A program made the position numbers and the translations under genes. Shown piece by piece: positions 43,742 through 52,284 of a stretch of 64,000 nucleotides of DNA (position 1 is the first letter of the stretch; each line of letters begins with the position of its first letter). The stretch lies in the NCBI RefSeq assembly GCF_052045245.1, contig NZ_JBQEON010000016.1, positions 1-64,000 of the forward strand. Reading direction: 5' to 3'. Source of the stretch: Burkholderia sp052045245 (GTDB taxonomy: Bacteria; Pseudomonadota; Gammaproteobacteria; Burkholderiales; Burkholderiaceae). The notes beneath the pieces were generated by a model. The model did no database searches. It saw nothing but the letters and a program-made list of their open reading frames with translations, and was not told the DNA's origin.

Positions 43742-45193
43742 TCAGGCACCTGTACGTTTGCGCGATTCACCCGTGTTTGTGCCACCATCTATTCCCGTAC
43801 CACGCGGAAACGTCAGCACCACCGCAAACCCGCCCGCGTCGGGAAACGCGAACCCCACGCGCCCGCCGTGCGCCTTCATCACTTCCTGCACGATCGCGAG
43901 CCCGAGCCCCGACCCCGTGCGGTGCTCGGTGCCGTCCGGCGCGATCCGCACGAACGGCTGCAATGCCGCGTCCCAGTGCTCGCGCGGCATGCCTCGGCCG
44001 TTGTCGGTGATGGTCAGCGTCACCGCTTGATTTGCGTTGCCCGAGGTCGCGACCGACACGACGATATCGTCCGCATGCCCGTGCAGCAGCGCGTTGTGCA
44101 GCACGTTCGACAACGCTTCCTGCAGACTGATCGCATCGCCGTCGATCCAAGCGTGCGCGGAATCGCTTGCGAACGCGACGGCCACATCGCGCGCGTCCGC
44201 GAGCGGAATCGCGCGGCCGAGCACGTCCTTCGCGAGCGCGACGAGTTCGACCGGTTGCAGCGGCACGGCCTCGGTGCGATGGATCACCATCGCGTGATTG
44301 AGCAGCTGCCCGGTGAGGCGGCCGACATCCGAGCAGGTCGCACGCAACGCATCGAGGCGCGCCGCATGACGCGCGGGATCGTCCTCGCCGTCGAGCAGCT
44401 CGATCTGCGCGTCGAGCCGCGCGAGCGGCGTGCGCATCTGGTGCGCGGCGTCGGCGATGAAACGCTGCATCGCGTTGATCCGCTCCGCCAGGCGGTGCAT
44501 CAGCCCGTTGATCGAATCGATGATCGCGTCGATCTCGCTCGGCGTATCGACGGCCACCGGCCGCAGGTCGGCCGGGTCGCGCGCGGCGATGATCGTGCCG
44601 ATCTGCGCGAGCGGGCGCAGCCCGCGCCGGATCGCGAGGCCGCTCGCGCCGATCGCGAGCACGCTCATCAGCAGGATCAGCGTCCACACCTTGAGGCTCA
44701 TGTCGTTCGTCAGTTGCTGCCGCGCGTTGGTTGTCTGCGCAACGGTGACGAGCGCCCAGCCCGGCGTGCTTTCCTCCGGCATGTAACGCGCGATGGTCGC
44801 GGTGCGGATCCGGTGACCCTGGTAGACCGCGTTCGCGAACGCGGGGCCCTGCTTCGCGGCGGCGAGCGTCGCGGGGCTGGCGAGATCGTTGTAGCCGGCC
44901 ACCACGACGCCGCGGGAGTCGACGACCTTGTAGTACACCAGGTCGTAGCGCGACAGCGTCGACAGCGCGGCGACCGGCGGGTTCAGCGCGAGCACGCCGC
45001 CCTGCACGTACAGGTTCTCCGCGACCTGGATCGACGCGCCGGCGAGCAACTGGTCGTACGCGCGCTCGGCCGCGACGCCCGCGTAGTAGCGTGCGATCGC
45101 CGCCAGCGCGAGCGCGCCGGTCGCGACGACGAGCGCAATGAACAGCAGCGTGCGCCCGAACAGCGTCCTCGGGAACCAGTTACTGCGCGACAA
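43742..45193 (-). CDS. Sensor histidine kinase (TctE-like)
   Basis: A 483-residue inner-membrane kinase. Membrane helix 1 is at 12-33 and a periplasmic sensor follows to about 165. Helix 2 is at 167-187, then HAMP, HisKA with phosphorylated His251 (DAAHQMRTPLARLD), and an ATPase domain (SNVLHNALLHG, DNGRGMP, GSGLGLAIV). It overlaps the response-regulator gene by 14 bases and appears to start with TTG. The last 18 residues (GTGIDGGTNTGESRKRTGA region) are encoded by island DNA and replace the original tail preserved at 41723. A related pair, TctDE, senses tricarboxylates. Confidence 0.88.
   Translation of the reverse strand: MSRSNWFPRTLFGRTLLFIALVVATGALALAAIARYYAGVAAERAYDQLLAGASIQVAENLYVQGGVLALNPPVAALSTLSRYDLVYYKVVDSRGVVVAGYNDLASPATLAAAKQGPAFANAVYQGHRIRTATIARYMPEESTPGWALVTVAQTTNARQQLTNDMSLKVWTLILLMSVLAIGASGLAIRRGLRPLAQIGTIIAARDPADLRPVAVDTPSEIDAIIDSINGLMHRLAERINAMQRFIADAAHQMRTPLARLDAQIELLDGEDDPARHAARLDALRATCSDVGRLTGQLLNHAMVIHRTEAVPLQPVELVALAKDVLGRAIPLADARDVAVAFASDSAHAWIDGDAISLQEALSNVLHNALLHGHADDIVVSVATSGNANQAVTLTITDNGRGMPREHWDAALQPFVRIAPDGTEHRTGSGLGLAIVQEVMKAHGGRVGFAFPDAGGFAVVLTFPRGTGIDGGTNTGESRKRTGA
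43803..44095 (-). repeat. 293-bp direct repeat, right copy (inside the intact kinase gene)
   Basis: This is the partner of 41754-42046. It encodes the last ATPase-domain segment of the kinase and marks the right edge of the effector island. Confidence 0.93.
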
Positions 45194-45845
45194 TCTGATA
45201 CCCCATCCCGCGCGCGGTGCGGATCTCGACCGAGCTGCCCTGCAGCTTCTTGCGCACGCGCGTCACGTATTGCTCGACCGCGTTCGCGGTCGGCTCGTTG
45301 CCGAAGCTGAACAGCTGGTTCAGCAGTTCGTCCTTCGAGAAGATCCGCTGCGGCCGGCTCGCGAGGATCTCGAGCAGCGCGAACTCCTGACGCGACAGCG
45401 ACAGCGGTCGACCGTCGAGTTCCGCGAGACGGCTGCTGCGATCGATCACGAGGCCGCCGAGCGTCAGCACGTCGTTCGCATGGCCGCTGTTGCGGCGCAG
45501 CAGCGCCTGCACGCGCGCGTCGAGCTCGCGGTAGTCGAACGGCTTCACGAGATAGTCGTCGGCGCCGAGACCGAGGCCGCTCACGCGATCGTCGATCGCC
45601 GAGCGCGCGGTGACGAGCAGCACCGGCGTCGTGCTGCCCGACGCGCGGAGGTGGCGCAATACCGCGAAGCCGTCGAGGCCGGGCAGGTTCGCATCGAGCA
45701 CGACGAGGTCGAAGCGCTCGACGCGCAGCAGGCTGTTCGCGGTCGAACCGTCGGTTTCGAGATCGACGGCATGGCCGAGTCGCGCGAGGCGGCTGCGGAT
45801 CGCCGCGCCGATTTCGGCATCGTCCTCCACGACGAGAATGCGCAT
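45180..45845 (-). CDS. OmpR-family response regulator (TctD-like)
   Basis: A 221-residue regulator with a receiver domain (acidic Asp8/Asp9, phospho-acceptor Asp51 in VVLDANLPG, Lys in DDYLVKPFDYREL) and a C-terminal winged helix (RQEFALLEILASRP, VTRVRKKLQ). It is translated just before, and overlapping, the kinase. The divergent gene codes for a solute-binding protein, a plausible target. Confidence 0.9.
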   Translation of the reverse strand: MRILVVEDDAEIGAAIRSRLARLGHAVDLETDGSTANSLLRVERFDLVVLDANLPGLDGFAVLRHLRASGSTTPVLLVTARSAIDDRVSGLGLGADDYLVKPFDYRELDARVQALLRRNSGHANDVLTLGGLVIDRSSRLAELDGRPLSLSRQEFALLEILASRPQRIFSKDELLNQLFSFGNEPTANAVEQYVTRVRKKLQGSSVEIRTARGMGYQIVAQ

Positions 45846-46081
45846 GGTGCCGTTCGCAGATAGGTAGGTTAGGGGTTTTCCCGAGGCCGGGATGTCAGCA
45901 TTTTCTCAGACTCGCTCGATAACCTGTGTTCAGCCGGAACAAGCGAAGACGGCATTAATACCAGAGGAGACGGCAACATGCAGCATGTCACAGGCACGAC
46001 GGGGGGGCGGTCGATTGCGCGGCGAAGCCTGACGCCGGCGGTCGCGTTGCCGCTTGCCGAGCGTCGTGCGGAGGCGTGCGC

Positions 46082-47107
46082 ATGACGACGTCGGCGCGCC
46101 GCCGCGCGTTGCTCGCCGCCGGCCTCGGCGCGCTGGGCATGCTCGGCGCGGCGTCTCGGGTGCGCGCGACGCCGCGCACGGTGCGGATCTCGAAAGGCTA
46201 TGGCGTGCTGTACCTGCCGCTGCTCGTGATGGAGAAGCAGCACCTGTTCGAGCGGCACGCGGCACGGCACGGCCTGCGCGACGTCGCGGTCGAATGGGTA
46301 CTGCTCGACGGCGGCAATTCCGTCAACGACGCGATGATGGCCGGCACGCTCGATTTCGCCGGTGCCGGCGCGCCGGGCTTCATCGAGCTGTGGGCGAGGG
46401 CGCGCGGGATTCCGAACGTCGAGGTGATCGGCATCAGCGGATTGTCGACGACGTCGCTGTCGCTCAATGCGAATCGTCCGGGCCTGACATCGCTGCGCGA
46501 CTTCACGTCGTCCGACCGGATCGCGGTGCCGGGCATCCGCACGTCGCTATCGGCGGTCGTGCTGCAGATGGTCGCGAGCCGGCAGCTCGGCGCGACGCAT
46601 TTCGCGCAGCTCGATTCGATCACCGTGAACCTGCCGCATCCGCAGGCGATGCAGGCGCTGATCCGCCGCGAGAACGGCGTCACCGCGCACTTCACGTCGC
46701 CGCCGTTCTCGACGCTCGAGTTGCGCCAGCCGGGCATTCGTCGCGTCGTGAATTCGGTCGACGTGCTCGGCCCGATGACGCTCGACGTCGTGTTCGCGCC
46801 GAAGCGGCTCGTCGATACGGAGCCCGCGCTGGCCGCGGCGTTTCTCGGCGCGCTCGACGAAGCGAATCGCGTGATCGTGCGGGATCCGCGCGCGGCGGCC
46901 GCGCTGTATGCGTCGTCGTCGGGGGTCGGCGTGTCGCATGACGACGTGATGCAGATGCTTGCCGCGCCGGACACGCGCTTCTCGGTGCGGCCGAACCAGC
47001 TGATGGACTACGTCGAATTCCTGTACCTCGCCGGCACGATCAAGGCGAAGCCGCGAGCGTGGCACGAGATGTTCGCGCCGATGCTCGACGACTACCGGAC
47101 GGGCTGA
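46082..47107 (+). CDS. NitT/TauT-type ABC solute-binding protein, orphan
   Basis: A 341-residue protein with a twin-arginine-like/Sec signal (RRRALLAAGLGALGMLG) and the SsuA/TauA-like fold (YGVLYLPLLVMEKQHLFERH, LDFAGAGAPGFIELWA). This family binds nitrate, sulfonates or related compounds. No permease or ATPase gene follows; the next gene is an MFS carrier. The ATG at 46082 has GGAGG eight bases upstream. It is divergent from the TctD-like regulator, so it may be regulated by that system. Confidence 0.8.
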   Translation: MTTSARRRALLAAGLGALGMLGAASRVRATPRTVRISKGYGVLYLPLLVMEKQHLFERHAARHGLRDVAVEWVLLDGGNSVNDAMMAGTLDFAGAGAPGFIELWARARGIPNVEVIGISGLSTTSLSLNANRPGLTSLRDFTSSDRIAVPGIRTSLSAVVLQMVASRQLGATHFAQLDSITVNLPHPQAMQALIRRENGVTAHFTSPPFSTLELRQPGIRRVVNSVDVLGPMTLDVVFAPKRLVDTEPALAAAFLGALDEANRVIVRDPRAAAALYASSSGVGVSHDDVMQMLAAPDTRFSVRPNQLMDYVEFLYLAGTIKAKPRAWHEMFAPMLDDYRTG

Positions 47108-47224
47108 CGGCGGCGGCCATCCGTTTCCGGATCCCGATTTCCATTAAACCCCACCGCGCCCGCGCGTTCGTCGCGCGCGGCGCCGATGCAACCGACTAGC
47201 AACCGATTCACGGAGGAGCCCGCA

Positions 47225-48535
47225 GTGAATGCCACCGAAACCCTGGACCCCGCGTCCGCCGAAGAGCAGCGCATCATGTCGAAGATGGCGCGGCGCCTGC
47301 TGCCCATCCTCGTCGTGATGTTCCTGATCGCGTTCATCGACCGGCAGAACGTCGGCTTCGCGAAACTGCAGATGGTGCACAGCCTCGGGATGACCGAGGC
47401 CGCGTTCGGTCTCGCCTCGTCGCTGTTCTTCATCGGCTACCTGCTGTTCGAAGTGCCGAGCACACTCGCGCTGCATCGTTACGGCGCCCGCGTGTGGCTC
47501 GCGCGGATCATGCTGACGTGGGGCCTCATCACCGTGCTGATGGGCTTCACGACGTCGATGCCCGCATTCTGTTCGCTGCGCTTCCTGCTCGGGATCGCGG
47601 AGGCCGGCTTCTATCCGGGCGTGATCTACTACCTGACGCTGTGGTTCCCGCAGAGCTACCGCGCGAAGGTGCTCGGCATCTTCACGCTCGGCAGCGCGCT
47701 CGCGAACATGCTCGGTTCGCTGGTCGGCGGCGTGCTGTTGAGCCTGAACGGCGTGGGCGGGCTCGCGGGCTGGCAGTGGGTGTTCATCGCGACCGGCATT
47801 CCGGCGGTGATCGTCGCGATCGTCGTGTTTCGCGTGCTGCCGGCATCGTTCCGCGACGCGCCGTTCCTCGACGAACGCGAGAAGCAGATCGTCGCGGCCG
47901 CGCTGGAGCGCGAGAAGCCGGCGCAGGCCGAGCATGCGCAGCCGTGGAAGGCGCTGCTCGATCCGCGCGTGATGCTGTTCGCGGCGACCTACATGCTGAT
48001 GTCGACATCGCTGTACGGCGTCACGTACTGGCTGCCGACGCTCGTGAAATCGTTCGGCGTGTCGAGCACGACGAACGGTTTCCTGAGCATGCTGCCGTGG
48101 GCGCTCGCGGTGGTGCTGCTGGTGTGGCTGCCGTCGAAGCTGCGGCGCGCGAAGAGCATCCTGCGCACGATCGCGATCGTCGCGGCGCTGGGCGCGCTCG
48201 GCTTCCTGCTGAGCCTCGTGCTGCCGTCGACGCCGCTGCGCTTCATCGCGCTCGTGCTCGGCGGCGCTTGCATCCCGCTGCTGTATCCGTGCTTCTGGTC
48301 GATGCCGCCGCGCTACTTCACCGGCGCGCGCGCGGCGGCGAGCGTCGCGGCGATCAACTCGATCGGCAACCTCGGCGGCTTCTTCAGCCAGAACCTGATG
48401 CCGTTCGCGGGCAAGGTGACGGGCACCGCGTTCGGGCCGATGATCGTGCCGATCGTGTGCCTCGCGTTGCTCGGGATCGGTGCGCTGGTCGCGTGGACGC
48501 GCTCGGAGCGGGGGATGGTGGCGGCGCGGGCGTGA
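47225..48535 (+). CDS. MFS transporter, anion:cation symporter family
   Basis: A 436-residue MFS protein with 12 spans. It shows LIAFIDRQNVGFAKLQM in helix 1, SLFFIGYLLFEVPSTLAL, the helix 4 region RFLLGIAEAGFYPGVIYYLTLW, and the second-half IPLLYPCFWSMPPRYFTG, all typical of the ACS family of organic-acid (hexuronate, phthalate, tartrate) symporters. I use the GTG at 47225 because GGAGG lies eight bases upstream and the family N-terminus starts there; the longer start at 47186 has no such site. It lies behind the solute-binding protein gene. Confidence 0.86.
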   Translation: MNATETLDPASAEEQRIMSKMARRLLPILVVMFLIAFIDRQNVGFAKLQMVHSLGMTEAAFGLASSLFFIGYLLFEVPSTLALHRYGARVWLARIMLTWGLITVLMGFTTSMPAFCSLRFLLGIAEAGFYPGVIYYLTLWFPQSYRAKVLGIFTLGSALANMLGSLVGGVLLSLNGVGGLAGWQWVFIATGIPAVIVAIVVFRVLPASFRDAPFLDEREKQIVAAALEREKPAQAEHAQPWKALLDPRVMLFAATYMLMSTSLYGVTYWLPTLVKSFGVSSTTNGFLSMLPWALAVVLLVWLPSKLRRAKSILRTIAIVAALGALGFLLSLVLPSTPLRFIALVLGGACIPLLYPCFWSMPPRYFTGARAAASVAAINSIGNLGGFFSQNLMPFAGKVTGTAFGPMIVPIVCLALLGIGALVAWTRSERGMVAARA

Positions 48536-48587
48536 TGTGCTACCGTGCACGCGGTTGAAATGCATGGAGAGTGCCACGAGGACGACG

Positions 48588-48848
48588 ATGTCCGCGCTTC
48601 GAATCGATCAGACATTGCTCGAGGCAGCGCAAACCGTGTTGGCGGAAAACGAGACGCTGTCTGCGTTCGTCGAATCGACGCTGCGCGATGCGATTGCACG
48701 CCGGCGCTTGCAGCGCGAGTTTGTCGCGCAAGGCGTGTTGTCGGCAGATGAGGCGCGGCGCACAGGTGAGTACGTCGACGCCGCAGAAGTCCAGGTCGAA
48801 CTTGGGACGATGCTGAAAGCCGCGCGTGCAGCGAAGACGACGGGTTAG
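48588..48848 (+). CDS. Antitoxin-like protein (YlcI/YnfO type), without toxin partner
   Basis: An 86-residue, mostly helical, charged protein (MSALRIDQTLLEAAQTVLAE, ESTLRDAIARRRLQREFVAQ). This is the form of ribbon-helix-helix antitoxins and of YlcI/YnfO-family proteins, which normally sit directly before a ParE/RelE-type toxin gene. Here the following 120 bases carry no toxin frame. GAGGA precedes the ATG at 48588; an ATG at 48564 is possible. Confidence 0.6.
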   Translation: MSALRIDQTLLEAAQTVLAENETLSAFVESTLRDAIARRRLQREFVAQGVLSADEARRTGEYVDAAEVQVELGTMLKAARAAKTTG

Positions 48849-48971
48849 ACGATTGGTGTCGATCGACGCGCAGCTCGAATGAGTCACGATCCTTGCCGGT
48901 CGACATCAGCGGGAAGTCACTACCACTGACACTCACTGCAGCGGCATTCCGCCGCCGCTGCTTTGCCCGCC

Positions 48972-50771
48972 TTACCCCTCCGTCCGCGACGTCCCCCGTC
49001 CGTCATGCGCAAGCGCCACATGCGCGGACGCCACCGGAATATCCACCTCGACCGTCGTGCCTTCGCCGAGCGTCGTATCGATCCGCAGCGTGCCGCCGAC
49101 GAGGTACGCGCGCTCGCGCAGGCCGACCAGGCCGAACGATCCCGACTTGCGCGGCGCACCGGGATCGAAGCCCGCACCGTCGTCGCGAATCGTCAGCGTG
49201 ATCGTCTCGTCCCGATAAGCCAGCGCCACGCTCGCATTCGACGCGGCCGCGTGCCGCGCGACGTTCGCGAGCGCCTCCTGCGCGATGCGGAACACGGCCG
49301 TCGCATACGGTTCGTCGAGCTGCAGCTCGCCCGGTTCGACGTGCAGCGCGCACGCGATCCCGTGACGGTGCCGGAAATCCGCCACGAGCCATTGCATCGC
49401 GGCCGCGAAGCCGAGGTCGTCGAGCATCAGCGGACGCAGGTCCGACGCGATGCGCCGCGTGGCCGTCACCGCGCCGCGCGCGAGCGCATGCATGGTCGCG
49501 ATCTTGCGGGCCAGCGACGCATCGTCCTGCGGCACGTGATCCAGCAGCCATTCGAGATCGTTCTTGAAGGTCGCGAGCGTCTGCGCGAGTTCGTCGTGCA
49601 GTTCGCGCGCGATGCGGCGCTGTTCGGCCTCGCGCGCGGTCGCGCTGATCGCGGCGATTTCGCGCAGATCCTCGCGCGACGCCTGCAGCGCCCGCTCCGC
49701 GCGCACGCGCTCCTCGACTTCGCGCCGCAGGTCGCGGTTCGACGCACTCAACTGCGCGGTGCGGGCCGCGACGCGTTGCTCGAGCCGTTCGTTTGCCTCG
49801 TTGAGCTGCGCGCTCTTCTGCACGACGAGCAGATGCTGATAGCGCGCACCGGCCAGCGCGCGCACCGTCTGCGCATGCAGCCGGCCGTTCTCGAACAGCA
49901 GCGCGAACAGCACGACGCCCGACGCGACGAGGCCGTACGTGCGTCCCGCGTAGAAGCCGAGGTCGAAGCGCCCGTGGTTGAGCATCGCCGACAGTGCAAT
50001 GTCGAACAGCCACGCGACGAGCACGATCATCACCCACAGATCGAGCACGGAATGGCGGCGCCGGTGCCGCCACATCAGCACGAGCGCGGCGAGGTTCAGC
50101 GCCCAGACGGTCGTGATCGCGTGCGTCATCGTCGCGGCCATCCGGTTGCCCTGCATGATGCGCGGCAGCAGGTCCTGGCCGGCGGTCGCGAGCAGCGCGA
50201 GCGCGACGGTCGCGCCCGCGACCGACACGATGCAGAGCAGGACCGGAATCGCCGCGCGGCGCTGCTCGAGCGACGGCGGCCGGGTGCGCGGCGCGGCGCG
50301 CAGCAGCACGTACGCGGCGACCGCCAGCGGAAAGCCGCCGTGCCAGAACAGATACAGCCACGCGGTGGTCTGTTCGCCGGCGCCGAGCAGGCCCGTCGGC
50401 GTGAACAGCCCCGGAAAGGTCAGCATGTGCGTGCCGGCCATGAAGCCCGTGAACAGGTAGCCGCTCGCGAGCGCGAGCAGCGATTTCTCGCGCAGGATCG
50501 CGTACTGGCCGAGCAGCAGGCCGGCCGTCACCATGTCGTTGACGACGATCGCCGACTGGTACGCGGGAATGAAGCCCCATACCCGCGCGAGCGGCATGCC
50601 GGCGAACGGCGCGAGCGAGACGAAGATCACGGCCGACACGATCACCATCGCGATCGCGAGCCGCCGCTCGCGCCGGCCGGGCGGCAGCGACGACATGAAC
50701 AGGCGCGACGGGTCCGGCGCGTCGTCGTCGGCTTCGGCGGGGGCGGAGCGAAAGCGGAATGCGGTCATCAT
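48972..50771 (-). CDS. MASE4-like membrane sensor histidine kinase (NarL-type partner)
   Basis: A 599-residue kinase. Residues 35-290 hold about eight membrane spans (MASE4-like sensor: AIAMVIVSAVIFVSLAPFAG ... FTGFMAGTHMLTFPGLF). A coiled coil follows (about 300-350, KSAQLNEANERLEQRVAART). The HisKA_3 phospho-acceptor is in RIARELHDELAQTLATFK, and the ATPase domain has FRIAQEALANVARHA and DDGAGFDP. It overlaps the response-regulator gene by four bases. The signal is unknown. Confidence 0.87.
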   Translation of the reverse strand: MMTAFRFRSAPAEADDDAPDPSRLFMSSLPPGRRERRLAIAMVIVSAVIFVSLAPFAGMPLARVWGFIPAYQSAIVVNDMVTAGLLLGQYAILREKSLLALASGYLFTGFMAGTHMLTFPGLFTPTGLLGAGEQTTAWLYLFWHGGFPLAVAAYVLLRAAPRTRPPSLEQRRAAIPVLLCIVSVAGATVALALLATAGQDLLPRIMQGNRMAATMTHAITTVWALNLAALVLMWRHRRRHSVLDLWVMIVLVAWLFDIALSAMLNHGRFDLGFYAGRTYGLVASGVVLFALLFENGRLHAQTVRALAGARYQHLLVVQKSAQLNEANERLEQRVAARTAQLSASNRDLRREVEERVRAERALQASREDLREIAAISATAREAEQRRIARELHDELAQTLATFKNDLEWLLDHVPQDDASLARKIATMHALARGAVTATRRIASDLRPLMLDDLGFAAAMQWLVADFRHRHGIACALHVEPGELQLDEPYATAVFRIAQEALANVARHAAASNASVALAYRDETITLTIRDDGAGFDPGAPRKSGSFGLVGLRERAYLVGGTLRIDTTLGEGTTVEVDIPVASAHVALAHDGRGTSRTEG

Positions 50772-51415
50772 GCGTCGTCGACACCGAGGTCGAGATCGTG
50801 GCGCATCGCGTAGCGCACCAGTGCGGCTTCGTGCGGCAGCGCCATTTTCTCGAGAATGCGCGTCTTGTAGGTGCTGACCGTCTTCGCGCTCAGCGTGAGT
50901 TCCGACGCGATCCGCGTGACCGTCTGGCCCGCGACGATGCGGCGCATCACGTCGAGTTCGCGCGCCGACAGCCGTTCGTGCGGCAGCAGGTCGGCCGGCG
51001 CGCGCAGCGTGTGCGCGAGGCTCTCGGCGGCCGACGGGCTGACGTACACGCCGCCGGCCGCGACCTTGGAGACGGCCTCGACGAGCTCGGCGGTCGCGCT
51101 GTCCTTCGTCAGGTAGCCGGTCGCGCCGGCCTTGAACGCGCGTGCCGCGTACTGCGCCTCCGCATGCATCGTCAGCACCAGCGTGCGCAGCGACGGCGCC
51201 TGCTTCTTGACCAGCCGGATCAGCTCGATGCCGGTCGGCGCGGGCATCGACAGGTCGAGCAGCAGCACGTCGGCGGCGCGACGCTCGGCCAGCGCGAGCG
51301 TGGCCGCGCCGTCGCTCGCCTCGCCGACGACTTCGAAGCCGCCGGCCGTTTCCAGGATGTGACGCAGTCCGTCCCGCATGACTGCATGATCGTCAGCCAG
51401 AATTACCCTGATCAT
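50768..51415 (-). CDS. NarL/FixJ-family response regulator
   Basis: A 215-residue regulator: receiver domain with phospho-acceptor Asp54 (LLLDLSMP) and LuxR-type helix-turn-helix (LSARELDVMRRIVAGQTVTR, LSAKTVSTYKTRILEKM). It precedes the MASE4-like kinase in a translationally coupled pair. Targets are not evident in the window. Confidence 0.9.
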   Translation of the reverse strand: MIRVILADDHAVMRDGLRHILETAGGFEVVGEASDGAATLALAERRAADVLLLDLSMPAPTGIELIRLVKKQAPSLRTLVLTMHAEAQYAARAFKAGATGYLTKDSATAELVEAVSKVAAGGVYVSPSAAESLAHTLRAPADLLPHERLSARELDVMRRIVAGQTVTRIASELTLSAKTVSTYKTRILEKMALPHEAALVRYAMRHDLDLGVDDA

Positions 51416-51726
51416 CGCGCGTCCTCTTCGGGATGACGCCGCGGACTCTGCTGCCGGTTGCCGCCGCGGCCGTTCTTCTGACCAATATATTCCGCCGAAG
51501 CCGGAAAAGGTGCACCTGCGGAACTTTTTTGAGACATCCGGATGGGGAATGTGTCGTGAAACGAAATAATCGGCATGAAATGGTACAGGTGATAGGGCCA
51601 GAGGGGGCGGGTATTCCCGAGGAATTGTCGCCGTCGGGCGGTCGCGGAGCCTCGCGGGCCGGCATGATTCAGAGATAAACTGGTGCCCGATTGCACCGTC
51701 TTGTCCCGACCCGAGGAGCCTCCACG
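51416..51726. other. Divergent intergenic region, no gene seen
   Basis: About 310 bases between the response-regulator gene and the HEFRH protein gene. The middle (51480-51600) is AT-richer and likely contains both promoters. No frame has coding character. Confidence 0.4.
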
Positions 51727-52179
51727 ATGATCGATCTCGCCGACATCCTGCCGTCCGCGCTGCCCGATGCCGTCGCATGGGCCGACGCGCAGGCGGCGCA
51801 CGGGCTCGCACAGGGCGTGCCGCTGACGCCCGCGCAGGCCGACGACGCGCGCACCGTGGGGGTTGCGCAACCGGAGCGGATCCGCGTTGTGGTCGCCGAC
51901 CGGCTGCCGTTTCCCGACACGCCGGCGCTGGGCGCGATCGCACGCGACACCGGGCTGCTGTCGCCCGGGACGATCGGCCTGACGCTCGGCCATGCGGTGT
52001 TCGTGCTGCGCGGTCACGACACGCGGCGCCTGCTCACGCATGAATTCCGCCACGTGCATCAGTACGAGGCGGCCGGGTCGATTGGCGCGTTCCTCGCGCG
52101 CTATCTGCGCGAGATCGCGACGGTCGGTTACCACGACGCGCCGCTCGAGGCCGACGCGCGGCAGCACGAGTTCGACTGA
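51727..52179 (+). CDS. Putative zinc metallopeptidase-like protein (HEFRH motif)
   Basis: A 150-residue protein with LLTHEFRHVHQYEAAGSI, an HExxH zinc-site motif, and a later ADARQHEFD at the C-terminus that could give a third ligand. The fold context resembles DUF4157-type zincins found in polymorphic toxins and in stand-alone proteins. No signal peptide is seen. Activity is untested; the motif is the only basis. Confidence 0.65.
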   Translation: MIDLADILPSALPDAVAWADAQAAHGLAQGVPLTPAQADDARTVGVAQPERIRVVVADRLPFPDTPALGAIARDTGLLSPGTIGLTLGHAVFVLRGHDTRRLLTHEFRHVHQYEAAGSIGAFLARYLREIATVGYHDAPLEADARQHEFD

Positions 52180-52284
52180 CGCCGACGGCCGGCGCGAACG
52201 CGCGCATCATCCTCCGATGAACCTTTTCCACGCCAGCGTCGGCACGGTGCAGGCACGCCGTGCCGCCATGCCGCGCCGCCCGCG

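Larger units (their letters stand above)
42047..43802. mobile_element. Small type VI effector-immunity island
   Basis: About 1.76 kb of clearly lower G+C (near 50% by eye) lies between the two 293-bp repeats. It holds three tightly packed leftward genes: PAAR protein, putative toxin, putative immunity protein. No integrase or transposase is present, so entry was probably by homologous recombination or by a duplication-based insertion at the kinase 3' end. Confidence 0.75.
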
